DNA from: an uncultured Ferrovibrio sp.
GTDB taxonomy: Bacteria; Pseudomonadota; Alphaproteobacteria; Ferrovibrionales; Ferrovibrionaceae
NCBI RefSeq assembly: GCF_937960835.1
Contig: NZ_CALGPC010000003.1
Span: 1 to 64,000 of the forward strand
DNA length: 64,000 nucleotides
Direction: 5' to 3'
Shown piece after piece: positions 32,459 to 40,994 of the stretch (its first letter is position 1; each line of letters starts with the position of its first letter). The position numbers and the translations under genes are program-made. The notes beneath the pieces are model-generated. The model was not told the origin of the DNA, made no database searches, and saw nothing but the letters and a program-made list of their open reading frames with translations.

Positions 32459-33556
32459 ATGCCAAGCCTGACTTTCACCCCGCCGCACTGGCTCTACTGG
32501 GCAGTCTTGCTCCTCTTTCCGCTTGTCGCGCAATACATGGTCATGCGTGAGAAAAAGCGCGGCATCTCGCATGGCCCGTCGCTCGGCGTCGCCTACCTGT
32601 TCCTGATCTGCTCTGGCTTTGCCGGTCTGCACCGCTTCTATCTGCGCAGCCGCCTAGGGTATGTATTCATTCCGGTTTTCCTGGCCATACTGTTCGTAAA
32701 CAGTCAGATCAGCGACTCGCGCGAGGACGTATCGCGTACCCGTGCCGCCGTTGAGAGTTCACATTCCGCCGTAACGCGGGCAAAAAACCAGAATGTCGCC
32801 GATCTGAGCCAAGTGGAGGCCGAACTCGCTCGCAGCGAGGCGGAGTTCAAGGTCGCTCAGGAAGAACTGGCGCAACGGCGCCGCCACTCCCAATGGCTTG
32901 CCATCCTCATGGGATTGATGCTCCTCGGCGACGCCATCCTGCTGCCACGCCTGACGCGACGGCGGCGTGAAGCCGAACGAGGCGCCGCATCCACTGCGAC
33001 AACGATTCCACCCATAGAGTTCCATGAGATCGGGACCGGTCAGGATCCGGCGCGTAATCTGCATACCCGCGTCACTGACGCTGTGGAATGGGTAAACATC
33101 AAGGTCGGCGAATTTGTCGCCTACTGGGCCGTCATTGCAGTCTTTGCCTACTTTTATGAGGTGATCGCGCGGTACGCGTTCAATTCTCCCACCAACTGGG
33201 TGCATGAAAGCATGTTCCTGATGTTTGGCATGCAGTACATGCTATGCGGCGCCTACGCCTATTACGAGGATCAGCATGTTCGCGTCGACGTGCTCTATAC
33301 CCGGTTCTCCGTGCGCGGCAAGGCCCTGGCTGACATCGTCACATCGCTATTCTTCTTCATCTTCACAATAACGCTGATGTGGACTGCCTGGCGCTTCGCC
33401 AGCGACGCTGTCAGCATGAACGAGCACTCCTTCACAGAATGGGGGGTGCAGTACTGGCCGGTAAAGCTTGCCATGCCGATAGGTGCCGCACTGATCGTTC
33501 TTCAGGGCGCAGTCAAACTGATCAAAGACATCCTTATCGTTACCCGGGGAGCCTGA
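32459..33556 (+). CDS. TRAP transporter small permease with N-terminal TM2-like domain
   Basis: A 365-residue fusion, about twice the normal DctQ length. Residues 10-80 hold three hydrophobic segments and the TM2 hallmark GLHRFYL at 56-62. Residues 88-142 are a charged coiled coil (SQVEAELARSEAEFKVAQEE), followed by a helix at about 145-163 and a basic patch RLTRRRREAER. Residues 205-360 are the DctQ domain with four helices: EFVAYWAVIAVFAYFYEVIA, then RYAFNSPTNWVHESMF and HVRVDVLYTRFS. The extra domain may scaffold or regulate the transporter. The large permease starts 2 bp downstream. Confidence 0.88.
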   Translation: MPSLTFTPPHWLYWAVLLLFPLVAQYMVMREKKRGISHGPSLGVAYLFLICSGFAGLHRFYLRSRLGYVFIPVFLAILFVNSQISDSREDVSRTRAAVESSHSAVTRAKNQNVADLSQVEAELARSEAEFKVAQEELAQRRRHSQWLAILMGLMLLGDAILLPRLTRRRREAERGAASTATTIPPIEFHEIGTGQDPARNLHTRVTDAVEWVNIKVGEFVAYWAVIAVFAYFYEVIARYAFNSPTNWVHESMFLMFGMQYMLCGAYAYYEDQHVRVDVLYTRFSVRGKALADIVTSLFFFIFTITLMWTAWRFASDAVSMNEHSFTEWGVQYWPVKLAMPIGAALIVLQGAVKLIKDILIVTRGA

Positions 33557-33558
33557 CC

Positions 33559-34929
33559 GTGGGACTCGAAATTGGCATTGAATGGCTGAGCCTTCTGCTC
33601 TTCGGATCACTCGGGCTGCTGCTCCTGCTCGGCCTTCCCATGGCCTTCTGCACAGGCAGCCTAGCGGTGATCTTTCTATATGTGTTCGGCAACGAATACA
33701 TCCTCAACATGTTGCCGTCACGCATCTTCCCGTTCATGACGGATTACCAGCTTTCTGCGGTGCCGCTGTTCATCTTCATGGCTGCGGTTCTGGAGAAGGC
33801 CGGAATCATCGAGGAACTTTTCGACGTCATCTATAAATGGCTCGGTGCCGTGAAGGGCGGTCTGGCGGCCGCCACTGTGATTGCCTGTACGGCACTTGCC
33901 GCCATGGTAGGCGTGGTCGGCGCCACCGAAGTGACCATGGGCATGATCGCATTGCCGGCGATGCTGAAGCGTGGCTACGAGCCAAAGCTTGCCTGTGGCG
34001 CACTGCTGTCCGGCGGCACGCTAGGTATCCTTATCCCGCCTTCGGTTATGGCGATCGTCTACGCCGTGGTGGCCCAGCAGTCGCTAGGCGAGCTTCTGGT
34101 CGGATCGATTTTCCCGGGCTTCCTGCTCTCTGGTATCTACATCGCCTACGTGCTCATCCGTTGCTATATCAATCCAGCAATGGGTCCGGCCTTACCGCCC
34201 GAGGAGCGTGTAGATTTTATCGAAAAGCTGCGCCTGCTGCGCAATACCATTGCTCCGATCCTTTTGATCATTCTGGTGCTTGGCGTCATCTTCGTTGGCA
34301 TCGCGACGCCGGTTGAAGCGGCCGGTATCGGCACCTTCGGCGCACTGTTCGTGGCCGGGCTGCACCGCCGCCTGACCTGGACCGCCATCAGGCAAGCTTC
34401 TCTAGATACGCTGAAGGCCACCGCAATGGTGATGTGGATCTTCTTTGGCGCTACGATGTTCGTCGGCTTTTTCATCGTAAAAGGAGGGCAGACTTTCGTG
34501 GCGAATTCCATCCTGGATACCGGGCTGCCCCCCTACGGCATCCTGTTTCTGATGATGGCGATCCTGGTTATCCTCGGCATGTTCCTCGATTGGGTTGGCA
34601 TTTTGCTGCTGACTGTTCCCATCTTCCTACCGATCATGAAAAGCTTGGAGTTCAATGGCCTCTTCGGTTTACCGGGCATCGCCGCGCAGGATGTGCCGCT
34701 GTGGTACGGCGTGATCTTTATGGTCAACATGCAGATGGCTTTTCTGAGCCCGCCCTTCGGCTATTCGCTGTTTTACCTGAAAAGCGTCGCTCCGCCGCAG
34801 GTTAGTATGGCGATGATCTTCAAGGCTGCGGTACCCTTTCTGTGCCTGCAGGCTTTCGGACTGGTCCTGTGCATCATCTTTCCCGACATCGTCATCTGGC
34901 TGCCGAGGACGATCTATGGCGGACATTGA
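33559..34929 (+). CDS. TRAP transporter large permease (DctM family)
   Basis: A 456-residue permease with about 12 membrane segments. Conserved blocks include LPMAFCTGSLAVIFLY, FIFMAAVLEKAGI, the hinge GGTLGILIPPSVMAIVYAVV and the closing QMAFLSPPFGYSLFYLKSVA. With DctP and the TM2-DctQ protein it forms a sodium-driven carboxylate importer. The start is read as GTG at 33559, 2 bp after the previous stop; the nearest ATG, in PMAFCTG, would delete the first helix. It is the last gene of the operon. Confidence 0.93.
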   Translation: MGLEIGIEWLSLLLFGSLGLLLLLGLPMAFCTGSLAVIFLYVFGNEYILNMLPSRIFPFMTDYQLSAVPLFIFMAAVLEKAGIIEELFDVIYKWLGAVKGGLAAATVIACTALAAMVGVVGATEVTMGMIALPAMLKRGYEPKLACGALLSGGTLGILIPPSVMAIVYAVVAQQSLGELLVGSIFPGFLLSGIYIAYVLIRCYINPAMGPALPPEERVDFIEKLRLLRNTIAPILLIILVLGVIFVGIATPVEAAGIGTFGALFVAGLHRRLTWTAIRQASLDTLKATAMVMWIFFGATMFVGFFIVKGGQTFVANSILDTGLPPYGILFLMMAILVILGMFLDWVGILLLTVPIFLPIMKSLEFNGLFGLPGIAAQDVPLWYGVIFMVNMQMAFLSPPFGYSLFYLKSVAPPQVSMAMIFKAAVPFLCLQAFGLVLCIIFPDIVIWLPRTIYGGH

Positions 34930-35025
34930 GATATGAGCGTGCATTGCCAGGCACACACCCAGCGGTCGATTTCGGGTAATTGCCCGACCAGTAGCGCATA
35001 CCGGAAATATGAGGGTCTGACCGCC

Positions 35026-36171
35026 TTATAAATTTCGCAGCCGGTCAAGCAACGCGTCGACCACATCGAACGTGTGATAGATGCCGAAACCTATGCGCAG
35101 GCGCGCACCGCGATGGTCGGTGACGACTTTGGCAGCCGCCAGCCTCCGTTGAACCTCGTCAGCATTTTCCAATTCGAAAGTCAGAAAATTGCCACGCGGT
35201 AGACCAGCCGGTACAACAAGCTGGCTAGAGGCCAGCGGCCCAGCCGGCAGGGATGCCACGAAGCGCTCCTGCAGCGCCTGCACATGCGCATGAATTGTTG
35301 TCACGTCCACTGCTTCGCGCTGCAGCCAGTCTTGCACAGCGTTGAAGCGATACAGCCCGCTCGGATCAAACGTGGCGCCCATGAACCGCCAGCCGTCGCC
35401 GGCATAAGGCACCTGTCCGGGCTGTGCCGCACTCAAAGCGCCGAAGGCTGCATACCAGCCGGTATCGCGCGGCCGAGCACCCCAGCCGGGCGGGCAATAC
35501 ATGAAGCAGACGCCCTCGCCCGCCATGGCGTATTTATATCCACCGGCGATATAGAAGGCGCGATCGGCGTAAGGCGACCAGTCGGTCGGCCGAGCCATAA
35601 ATCCGTGATAGCCATCGACCACCAGCATCGCATCGCCCGATGCCGCTGCCAGATCGGCGAAATCTCCCACCGCAAAGCCGGAGTTGAAGAAAACCTGGCT
35701 GACATAGATCAGGTCGAAACCCTGCTTTGCCGCCTCGGCAAATCGGGCGGAAAAGCTTGCGAAAGGCATCGCGGCGATACGCTGAACCTGTACAAGCCCG
35801 TCTTCCTCCAGCCGGGCGATCTGCCGGGTGAAGGAATGAAACTCGCTGTCGCTGGTCAGAATGCGCAGCGGCCGTGAGGCCGGCAGGCACGAGAGCAGCC
35901 GCATCAGCAATTCATGCGTGTTGGGTGCGAAGACAATACTCTTTTCGTCAGGCAGCGCCAGACGCTGGGCGATATGCCGCTGTGCCTGCGGCAGGATGTT
36001 GCCTAGCACATGGTCCCATTTGCCATCGATCAGCTTCGCCGCATCCTCCCAGCATTGCATCTGTGCTGCGCGCGTGACATCGGGCCAAGGATGATGGCTA
36101 TGCGCAGCAAAATGCAGACGCGCCAAATCGGCATTCAGGAAACTGGAGAAGTGCGACGCTAGATCAAGCAA
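35026..36171 (-). CDS. Kynureninase-like PLP enzyme (aminotransferase class V fold)
   Basis: A 381-residue fold-type I PLP enzyme. The cofactor lysine is in AGGYKYAMAGEGVCFMYCPP (K213), preceded by the pyridine-binding Asp in LVVDGYHGFMARP. The YKYxxxGxG context and a GWYAAFGALS region fit kynureninases better than generic cysteine desulfurases. The family cleaves kynurenine to anthranilate and alanine. Tryptophan 2,3-dioxygenase, divergently encoded next door, supports that role; formamidase is not in the window. No ATG suits the start. TTG at 36171 has GGAG 6 bases upstream; TTG at 36225 would add 18 residues and leave only 20 bp to the divergent gene. Confidence 0.78.
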   Translation of the reverse strand: MLDLASHFSSFLNADLARLHFAAHSHHPWPDVTRAAQMQCWEDAAKLIDGKWDHVLGNILPQAQRHIAQRLALPDEKSIVFAPNTHELLMRLLSCLPASRPLRILTSDSEFHSFTRQIARLEEDGLVQVQRIAAMPFASFSARFAEAAKQGFDLIYVSQVFFNSGFAVGDFADLAAASGDAMLVVDGYHGFMARPTDWSPYADRAFYIAGGYKYAMAGEGVCFMYCPPGWGARPRDTGWYAAFGALSAAQPGQVPYAGDGWRFMGATFDPSGLYRFNAVQDWLQREAVDVTTIHAHVQALQERFVASLPAGPLASSQLVVPAGLPRGNFLTFELENADEVQRRLAAAKVVTDHRGARLRIGFGIYHTFDVVDALLDRLRNL

Positions 36172-36245
36172 GAGGAACTCCGCTTCAGAGGCTTTCCCAA
36201 GTCGGCTCGCTATTTTAGGCTTCAAGCATTTTCAGGAGCAAGACG

Positions 36246-37064
36246 ATGACTACTGACGGCATCCAGACCGATTTCGAAGGCAGGATGAGCTATGGTGACT
36301 ATCTGAAGCTGGACCAGCTTCTGAACGCGCAAGTTCCATTGTCCGAGGAGCCGGACGAGCTGCTGTTCATCATCATCCATCAAGTGCAGGAATTGTGGAT
36401 GAAACTGCTCAACCGCGAGCTGGATACCGCCATGATGCATATCCGGGCGGATGCGTTGCGTCCGGCCTTCAAATGCCTGGCCCGGCTGTCGCGCATCCAG
36501 ATGCAGCTCATCCAGGCCTGGGATGTCCTTTCCACCATGACGCCCAGCGATTACCTGCACTTCCGGCCTGTGCTTGGCTCGTCTTCCGGGTTCCAGTCCT
36601 GGCAATACCGGCTGCTGGAATTCAAGCTGGGCGCCAAGAACGCGCTGATGATCAAGCCGCACCGCCATCGCCCCGATATCCTGGCCCTGCTGCAGGCGGC
36701 TTACGATGCCCCGAGCCTGTATGACGAGGCTTTGCGCCTGCTGGCCCGCCGTGGCTTTGCCGTGCCCGACGATGTCCTGCAGCGCGATGTGACCCAGCCG
36801 CACCGGCCCGATCCCCGGATCGAAGATATCTGGGCCATCGTCTACCGGGAATCGGATACCCATTTCGACCTGTACGAGATGGCTGAGGAACTGGTCGACA
36901 TCGAGGACAGCTTCCAGCAATGGCGCTTCCGCCACATGAAGACGGTGGAGCGCATCATCGGCATGCGGCCCGGCACGGGCGGCAGCGCCGGCGTGCCCTA
37001 CCTGAAACAGGCACTGGACCGCAGCTTCTTCCCGGAACTCTGGTCCGTCCGCGGGACGCTGTGA
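36246..37064 (+). CDS. kynA: Tryptophan 2,3-dioxygenase
   Basis: A 272-residue haem enzyme that opens the indole ring of L-tryptophan to N-formylkynurenine. Visible are YGDYLKLDQLLNAQ, the active-site FIIIHQVQELWMKLLNREL with the catalytic His, SGFQSWQYRLLEFKLG, and the C-terminal haem-ligand segment FRHMKTVERIIGMRPGTGGS followed by AGVPYLKQALD. Length is normal. CAGGAGC lies upstream of the ATG. It is transcribed away from the kynureninase-like gene and is followed 159 bp later by a TrpXYZ-type importer, which supports a tryptophan-degradation locus. Confidence 0.97.
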   Translation: MTTDGIQTDFEGRMSYGDYLKLDQLLNAQVPLSEEPDELLFIIIHQVQELWMKLLNRELDTAMMHIRADALRPAFKCLARLSRIQMQLIQAWDVLSTMTPSDYLHFRPVLGSSSGFQSWQYRLLEFKLGAKNALMIKPHRHRPDILALLQAAYDAPSLYDEALRLLARRGFAVPDDVLQRDVTQPHRPDPRIEDIWAIVYRESDTHFDLYEMAEELVDIEDSFQQWRFRHMKTVERIIGMRPGTGGSAGVPYLKQALDRSFFPELWSVRGTL

Positions 37065-37223
37065 TTGCCTGCGATTTGGCTGCGGAATTGCCCGATTTCT
37101 AACGATATTGCCCAATCCGGCAGCTCCCGCAGCCAGGCGATAGATTCAGCGCCCGGTCCGCATGGACAGGGGGGGCGGACGCGCCTAAAACATCGCGCCA
37201 TCTTCCTGCCAACGAGGGCCGCC

Positions 37224-38213
37224 ATGCTCGCGCTTCTCCGCTGCTTCCGCTTCGCCCTTGCCGCTGCTGCCCTGATCGCGGGCAGCGCCGGTAATGCCGC
37301 CGCCCAGCCGATCAAGATCGGCATCGCGCAATGGGGCCCGCATCCGCAGCTTGAGAAGACGGTCGAATCCTTCAAGGCGGAACTGACCCGCCTTGGACTG
37401 CAGGAAGGCAAGGACGTTACATATGAAATCGATCAGGCGAATTTTGATGTCGCGCTGCTGCCGCAGCTTTTGAACAAACTGAAGGCGACCAAGCCTCAGC
37501 TGATCTACACTATCGCCACACCCGTCACCCAGGCAGCCAAGCAGGCGCTGAAGGGATCGGGCATTCCCATCGTCTATGCCGCCGTGAACAATCCGGTGAA
37601 AGCCAATCTTACGCCATCCTGGGATCAGGGCGTTGATGACATGGCCGGGGCTTCCGACCAGCAGGACATGGATGCGGTGCTCGCTTTCATTCGCAAGCTA
37701 CTACCCAACGCCAGACGGGTCGCGGTGGCCTATAATCCCGGTGAGGACAACAACCTCGCGGTTTTCGAGCAGGTCAAGGCAGCAGCATCGCAGCACGGCT
37801 TCAGCGTGGTTGGCGCAGGCATCGACAATCCTGCCGATATCCCGATCCGCATTGCCGCTCTGAAAGGCCAGGCAGATGTGATCTACACGCCGACCGGCGG
37901 CCTGATCCAGCCGGGCCTGCCGGCGATCGCCGCCTCGGCCGGGCAGATCGGCCTGCCGGTGGTCAATGCCGGTGTCGAAGCCGCCAAGCAGGGTATCGTA
38001 CTGGCCGGCTATGCGGTGGATTACGCCAAGGTCGGTGCCAATGCAGCCAACGTCGCTTACAAGATCCTCAAGCAGAATGCCAAGATGAAGGATCTGCCGC
38101 CGGTGCGCGCTACTGCTGCCGACCATGAAGGCGCGATCAGCGGCAAGCAACTGGCCAAGCTGGGGCTGGCGCTGCCGCCCGCCCTGGCCGATTGCAAATG
38201 CGTGGCCGACTAA
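37224..38213 (+). CDS. ABC transporter substrate-binding protein (ABC_sub_bind/TrpX-like family)
   Basis: A 329-residue periplasmic protein with a signal peptide (FALAAAALIAGSAGNAAAQ) cleaved near residue 27. The mature domain begins PIKIGIAQWGPHPQLEKTVE and contains IYTIATPVTQAAKQALKGSG, IPIVYAAVNNPVKA and VGANAANVAYKIL, typical of the COG2984/DUF534 family to which streptococcal TrpX belongs. The ligand is not proven; tryptophan or kynurenine is inferred from the neighbouring dioxygenase. GAGGG precedes the ATG at 37224; an upstream frame from 37065 adds unconserved residues. The ATPase gene follows after 24 bp. Confidence 0.88.
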   Translation: MLALLRCFRFALAAAALIAGSAGNAAAQPIKIGIAQWGPHPQLEKTVESFKAELTRLGLQEGKDVTYEIDQANFDVALLPQLLNKLKATKPQLIYTIATPVTQAAKQALKGSGIPIVYAAVNNPVKANLTPSWDQGVDDMAGASDQQDMDAVLAFIRKLLPNARRVAVAYNPGEDNNLAVFEQVKAAASQHGFSVVGAGIDNPADIPIRIAALKGQADVIYTPTGGLIQPGLPAIAASAGQIGLPVVNAGVEAAKQGIVLAGYAVDYAKVGANAANVAYKILKQNAKMKDLPPVRATAADHEGAISGKQLAKLGLALPPALADCKCVAD

Positions 38214-38237
38214 ACCGTTCCCGCCGAGACAGCGCCG

Positions 38238-39017
38238 ATGCTGGCCCTCACCGATCTGCGCAAGCGCTTCTTTCCCGACACCCCGAATGAGCGCGTGGCG
38301 CTGAACGGCGTCTCGGTGACCTTCAGGACCGGTACCTTCTGTATCATCATCGGCTCGAACGGTGCCGGGAAAAGCACCCTGCTCAACGCCATCGCAGGCA
38401 AGTTTCCGCTTGATGGCGGCAGCATCGCCATCGACGGCGAGGACATCACCAAAGACCCACCGCATCGCCGCGCCCGCCTGGTGTCGCGCGTATTCCAGGA
38501 CCCGATGGTCGGCACCGCCGCCAGCATGACCGTGGAAGAAAACCTGCTGCTGGCTGAGCTGCGCGCCGCGCCGCATCGCCTGCGCTGGGGCCTGACGGAG
38601 ACTCGGCGAAACGCCTATCGCGAGCAACTCGCGCTGCTTGGCCTTGGGCTGGAGAACCGTCTGGGCGATCGGGTCGAAACTCTGTCAGGCGGCCAGCGGC
38701 AGGCGGTGTCGCTGATCATGGCGGTAATGGGTGAGCCGAAGGTGCTGCTGCTGGACGAACACACCGCGGCGCTCGATCCGCTGACGGCCGAGCGCGTCAT
38801 GGCAGCGACTTTGCGCGTCGTGCAGGAGCGGTACCTGACCACCCTGATGGTCACGCATAACATGCAGCACGCCATCGACCATGGCGACATGCTGCTGATG
38901 ATGGATGCCGGGCGGATTCACTTCGCAGCTTCGGGCGCGGAGAAAACCAAGCTCGACATTGCCGATCTCATCGCGCGCTTCCGCGACAAGGAAGACCGCA
39001 TCCTGCTGGCCGGCTGA
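38238..39017 (+). CDS. ABC transporter ATP-binding protein (TrpZ-like)
   Basis: A 259-residue ATPase. Walker A is IIGSNGAGKSTLLNAIAGK near residue 38, the signature is VETLSGGQRQAVSLIMAVM near 145, Walker B is KVLLLDEHTAALDP near 170 and the switch His is in TTLMVTHNMQHAID. Asp-Glu-His in place of the usual Asp-Glu-Pro after Walker B is a feature of this COG1101 subfamily. It energises import with the SBP upstream and the permease, whose ATG lies 1 bp after this stop. Chromosomal order is SBP-ATPase-permease. Confidence 0.94.
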   Translation: MLALTDLRKRFFPDTPNERVALNGVSVTFRTGTFCIIIGSNGAGKSTLLNAIAGKFPLDGGSIAIDGEDITKDPPHRRARLVSRVFQDPMVGTAASMTVEENLLLAELRAAPHRLRWGLTETRRNAYREQLALLGLGLENRLGDRVETLSGGQRQAVSLIMAVMGEPKVLLLDEHTAALDPLTAERVMAATLRVVQERYLTTLMVTHNMQHAIDHGDMLLMMDAGRIHFAASGAEKTKLDIADLIARFRDKEDRILLAG

Positions 39018-39018
39018 C

Positions 39019-39936
39019 ATGGATATTCTTGTTCGCTTCTATGAACTGGTGCCGGTGACGCTGGCGCAAAGTCTGATCTACGCCTTTGTTGCCTTCGGCG
39101 TGATGCTGCCATTCCGGCTGCTCAGTTTCCCCGACTTGACCAGTGAGGGCTCCTTCCCAATCGGCGGCTGCATCTGTGGCGCCCTGATTGCAGTGGGTTT
39201 TCATCCCGCTTTGGCGATGCTCGCCGGAACGCTGGGCGGCTTCCTTGCCGGCACGGCTACAGCGATGGTCAGCCTGAAATTCCGCATCTCGTCGCTGCTG
39301 GCCGGGATCATCATCGTCACCATGGTCTACAGCGTTAATCTGCGGATTATGGGCCGCTCGAATATTGCGCTGTTCCAGTTCGATAATATTTTCGACCTGA
39401 TCTATGCCGGGATGAATAACACCTTATCCCTCAAGATCGCCTTCCTTGCGATTCTGGTCGTCCTGCTGCTGATTCTGGCCCACGCCTTCCTGCGCACCGA
39501 GAAAGGCATTGCCTTCCGCGCTGTCGGCGCCAATCTCGATATGGCGGAGGCGCAGGGTATCCATAGCTGGTGGCATATCGTGCTGGGTTTCGGCTTTGCT
39601 GGCGGCTTCTGCGCCTTTGCCGGGGCCATGCTGGTGCAGTCCCAGGGTTTTTCGGATGTGAATATCGGTTTTGGCGTACTGATCAACGGCTTGGCTGCTG
39701 TGATCATCGGCGAACTGATCACCGGCCGCTCCAGCGTGCTGCGGCAGTTGCTAGCACCTGTTATTGGCGCCATCGTCTATTTTCAGATCATTTCGGTCTG
39801 CCTGGCGCTGGGCCTTGCGCCGACCGATCTGAAATTCGCCACCGGCGCATTGGTGCTGCTGATGCTGGCTGCGCCAAAGCTTCTGCCGCGCCTGCGCCGC
39901 GGCGAGGACAAGGACCGAATCCGCGAAACTGTTTAA
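39019..39936 (+). CDS. ABC transporter permease (TrpY-like, BPD_transp_2 type)
   Basis: A 305-residue permease with about 8-9 membrane helices. Conserved blocks are FVAFGVMLPFRLLSFPDLTS, FRISSLLAGIIIVTMVYSVN, NLRIMGRSNIALF and FGVLINGLAAVIIGELITG, typical of the COG4120 family paired with COG2984 binding proteins. It starts at the ATG at 39019, just after the ATPase stop; a frame opening at 38905 lies within the ATPase gene. It ends 8 bp from the convergent AEC transporter gene. Confidence 0.94.
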   Translation: MDILVRFYELVPVTLAQSLIYAFVAFGVMLPFRLLSFPDLTSEGSFPIGGCICGALIAVGFHPALAMLAGTLGGFLAGTATAMVSLKFRISSLLAGIIIVTMVYSVNLRIMGRSNIALFQFDNIFDLIYAGMNNTLSLKIAFLAILVVLLLILAHAFLRTEKGIAFRAVGANLDMAEAQGIHSWWHIVLGFGFAGGFCAFAGAMLVQSQGFSDVNIGFGVLINGLAAVIIGELITGRSSVLRQLLAPVIGAIVYFQIISVCLALGLAPTDLKFATGALVLLMLAAPKLLPRLRRGEDKDRIRETV

Positions 39937-39944
39937 CGCCGCCC

Positions 39945-40883
39945 TCAATAGGCAGTGAACAGCACCATGAAGGCCGAGACGGTCACCGTGGCGATGATGG
40001 TCGTCACCAGGATGGTGCTGGATGTCCGCTCAACGAAAGTGTTCTGCGCGGTGGCAAGAATATAGACATTCGCTGCTGTGGGCATCGAAGCCTGGATCAC
40101 GGCGACAGCGGTCAGAAACGGATCGAGCTTGAGCACATAGGCCGACAGCATCCAGACCATCAGGGGATGCACCGCCAGCTTGCCCACGGCTGTCAGGGTT
40201 ACCTGATCCAGTCCCTCTGAGATCGGCCGTCCCACGAGCGTCAGGCCAAGCGCAAAGAGCGCGCAGGGTGCCGCCGCATCCGAAAGCAGCTTAAGCAAGG
40301 CTTCCAGCGGCACCGGCAATTGCAGGCCGGTCAGCCCCCAGAGCAAGCCAGCGAAGGTGGACAGGATCAGGGGGTTGCGAGCCATGCCTTTGGCGACTTT
40401 GCGGAAGATGCCCTGCAGCGAAGCCTGGCCGCTGCTGGACGCCTCAATGATCGCAGTGGTCAATGGGATCAGGATGATGTGATCGAAGACGATCACCAGC
40501 ACTGCCGGGAGCACGGCGGCGTCGCCGAACAAGGTCACCAGGATCGGCAGGCCCATGAAGCCGACATTGCCGAAGGAAGCGCCCATGCCCTGCATGGCGC
40601 GTTCGCCCCATTGCAGCGGAAACAGCAGTCGGCTCAATCCCACCACCAGGCCATAAGCGACCAGGCCGCCGCCGGTATAGGCAGCGACGAAGCGCGGATC
40701 GAAAGCCTCAAGAACCGGCGCTTGGGCCATCTTCAGGAACAGCATCGCCGGCAGGGCAAACCAGATCACAAAGGCATTCAGGCCCAGATAGGCCTGCGCC
40801 GTGATCAGACGCGTATAGCCGGCGCCGAGCCCGGCAAAGATCAGCCCGAAAAAGGGCAGCGAGACGTTAAGAAGGGTTTCCAT
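39945..40883 (-). CDS. AEC family transporter
   Basis: A 312-residue membrane protein with about 10 hydrophobic segments, of the auxin-efflux-carrier/MdcF-like family. It begins METLLNVSLPFFGLIFAGLG and has GLNAFVIWFALPAMLFLKMA, NVGFMGLPILVTLFGDAAVL and the late IQASMPTAANVYILATAQNT, a conserved substrate-region motif. Known members move malonate, malate or auxin-like acids. The substrate is unknown here. The start is the ATG at 40883. An indole-acid or anthranilate cargo would suit the neighbours but is only a guess. Confidence 0.9.
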   Translation of the reverse strand: METLLNVSLPFFGLIFAGLGAGYTRLITAQAYLGLNAFVIWFALPAMLFLKMAQAPVLEAFDPRFVAAYTGGGLVAYGLVVGLSRLLFPLQWGERAMQGMGASFGNVGFMGLPILVTLFGDAAVLPAVLVIVFDHIILIPLTTAIIEASSSGQASLQGIFRKVAKGMARNPLILSTFAGLLWGLTGLQLPVPLEALLKLLSDAAAPCALFALGLTLVGRPISEGLDQVTLTAVGKLAVHPLMVWMLSAYVLKLDPFLTAVAVIQASMPTAANVYILATAQNTFVERTSSTILVTTIIATVTVSAFMVLFTAY

Positions 40884-40994
40884 AGATAAAGGCTTGATCC
40901 GGAGAACGGCTTGATCGCGACGAGGATCAATCAACCATATTCACCGCCGCCGCGAAAGCGCGGAAGCTGGTGATAACGGACGAAGCCGCCATCC

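Noticed and set aside
34960..35020. Weak hairpin CGGGT/GCCCG after the large TRAP permease
   Set aside because: Short stem and no T-tract; not convincing as a terminator.
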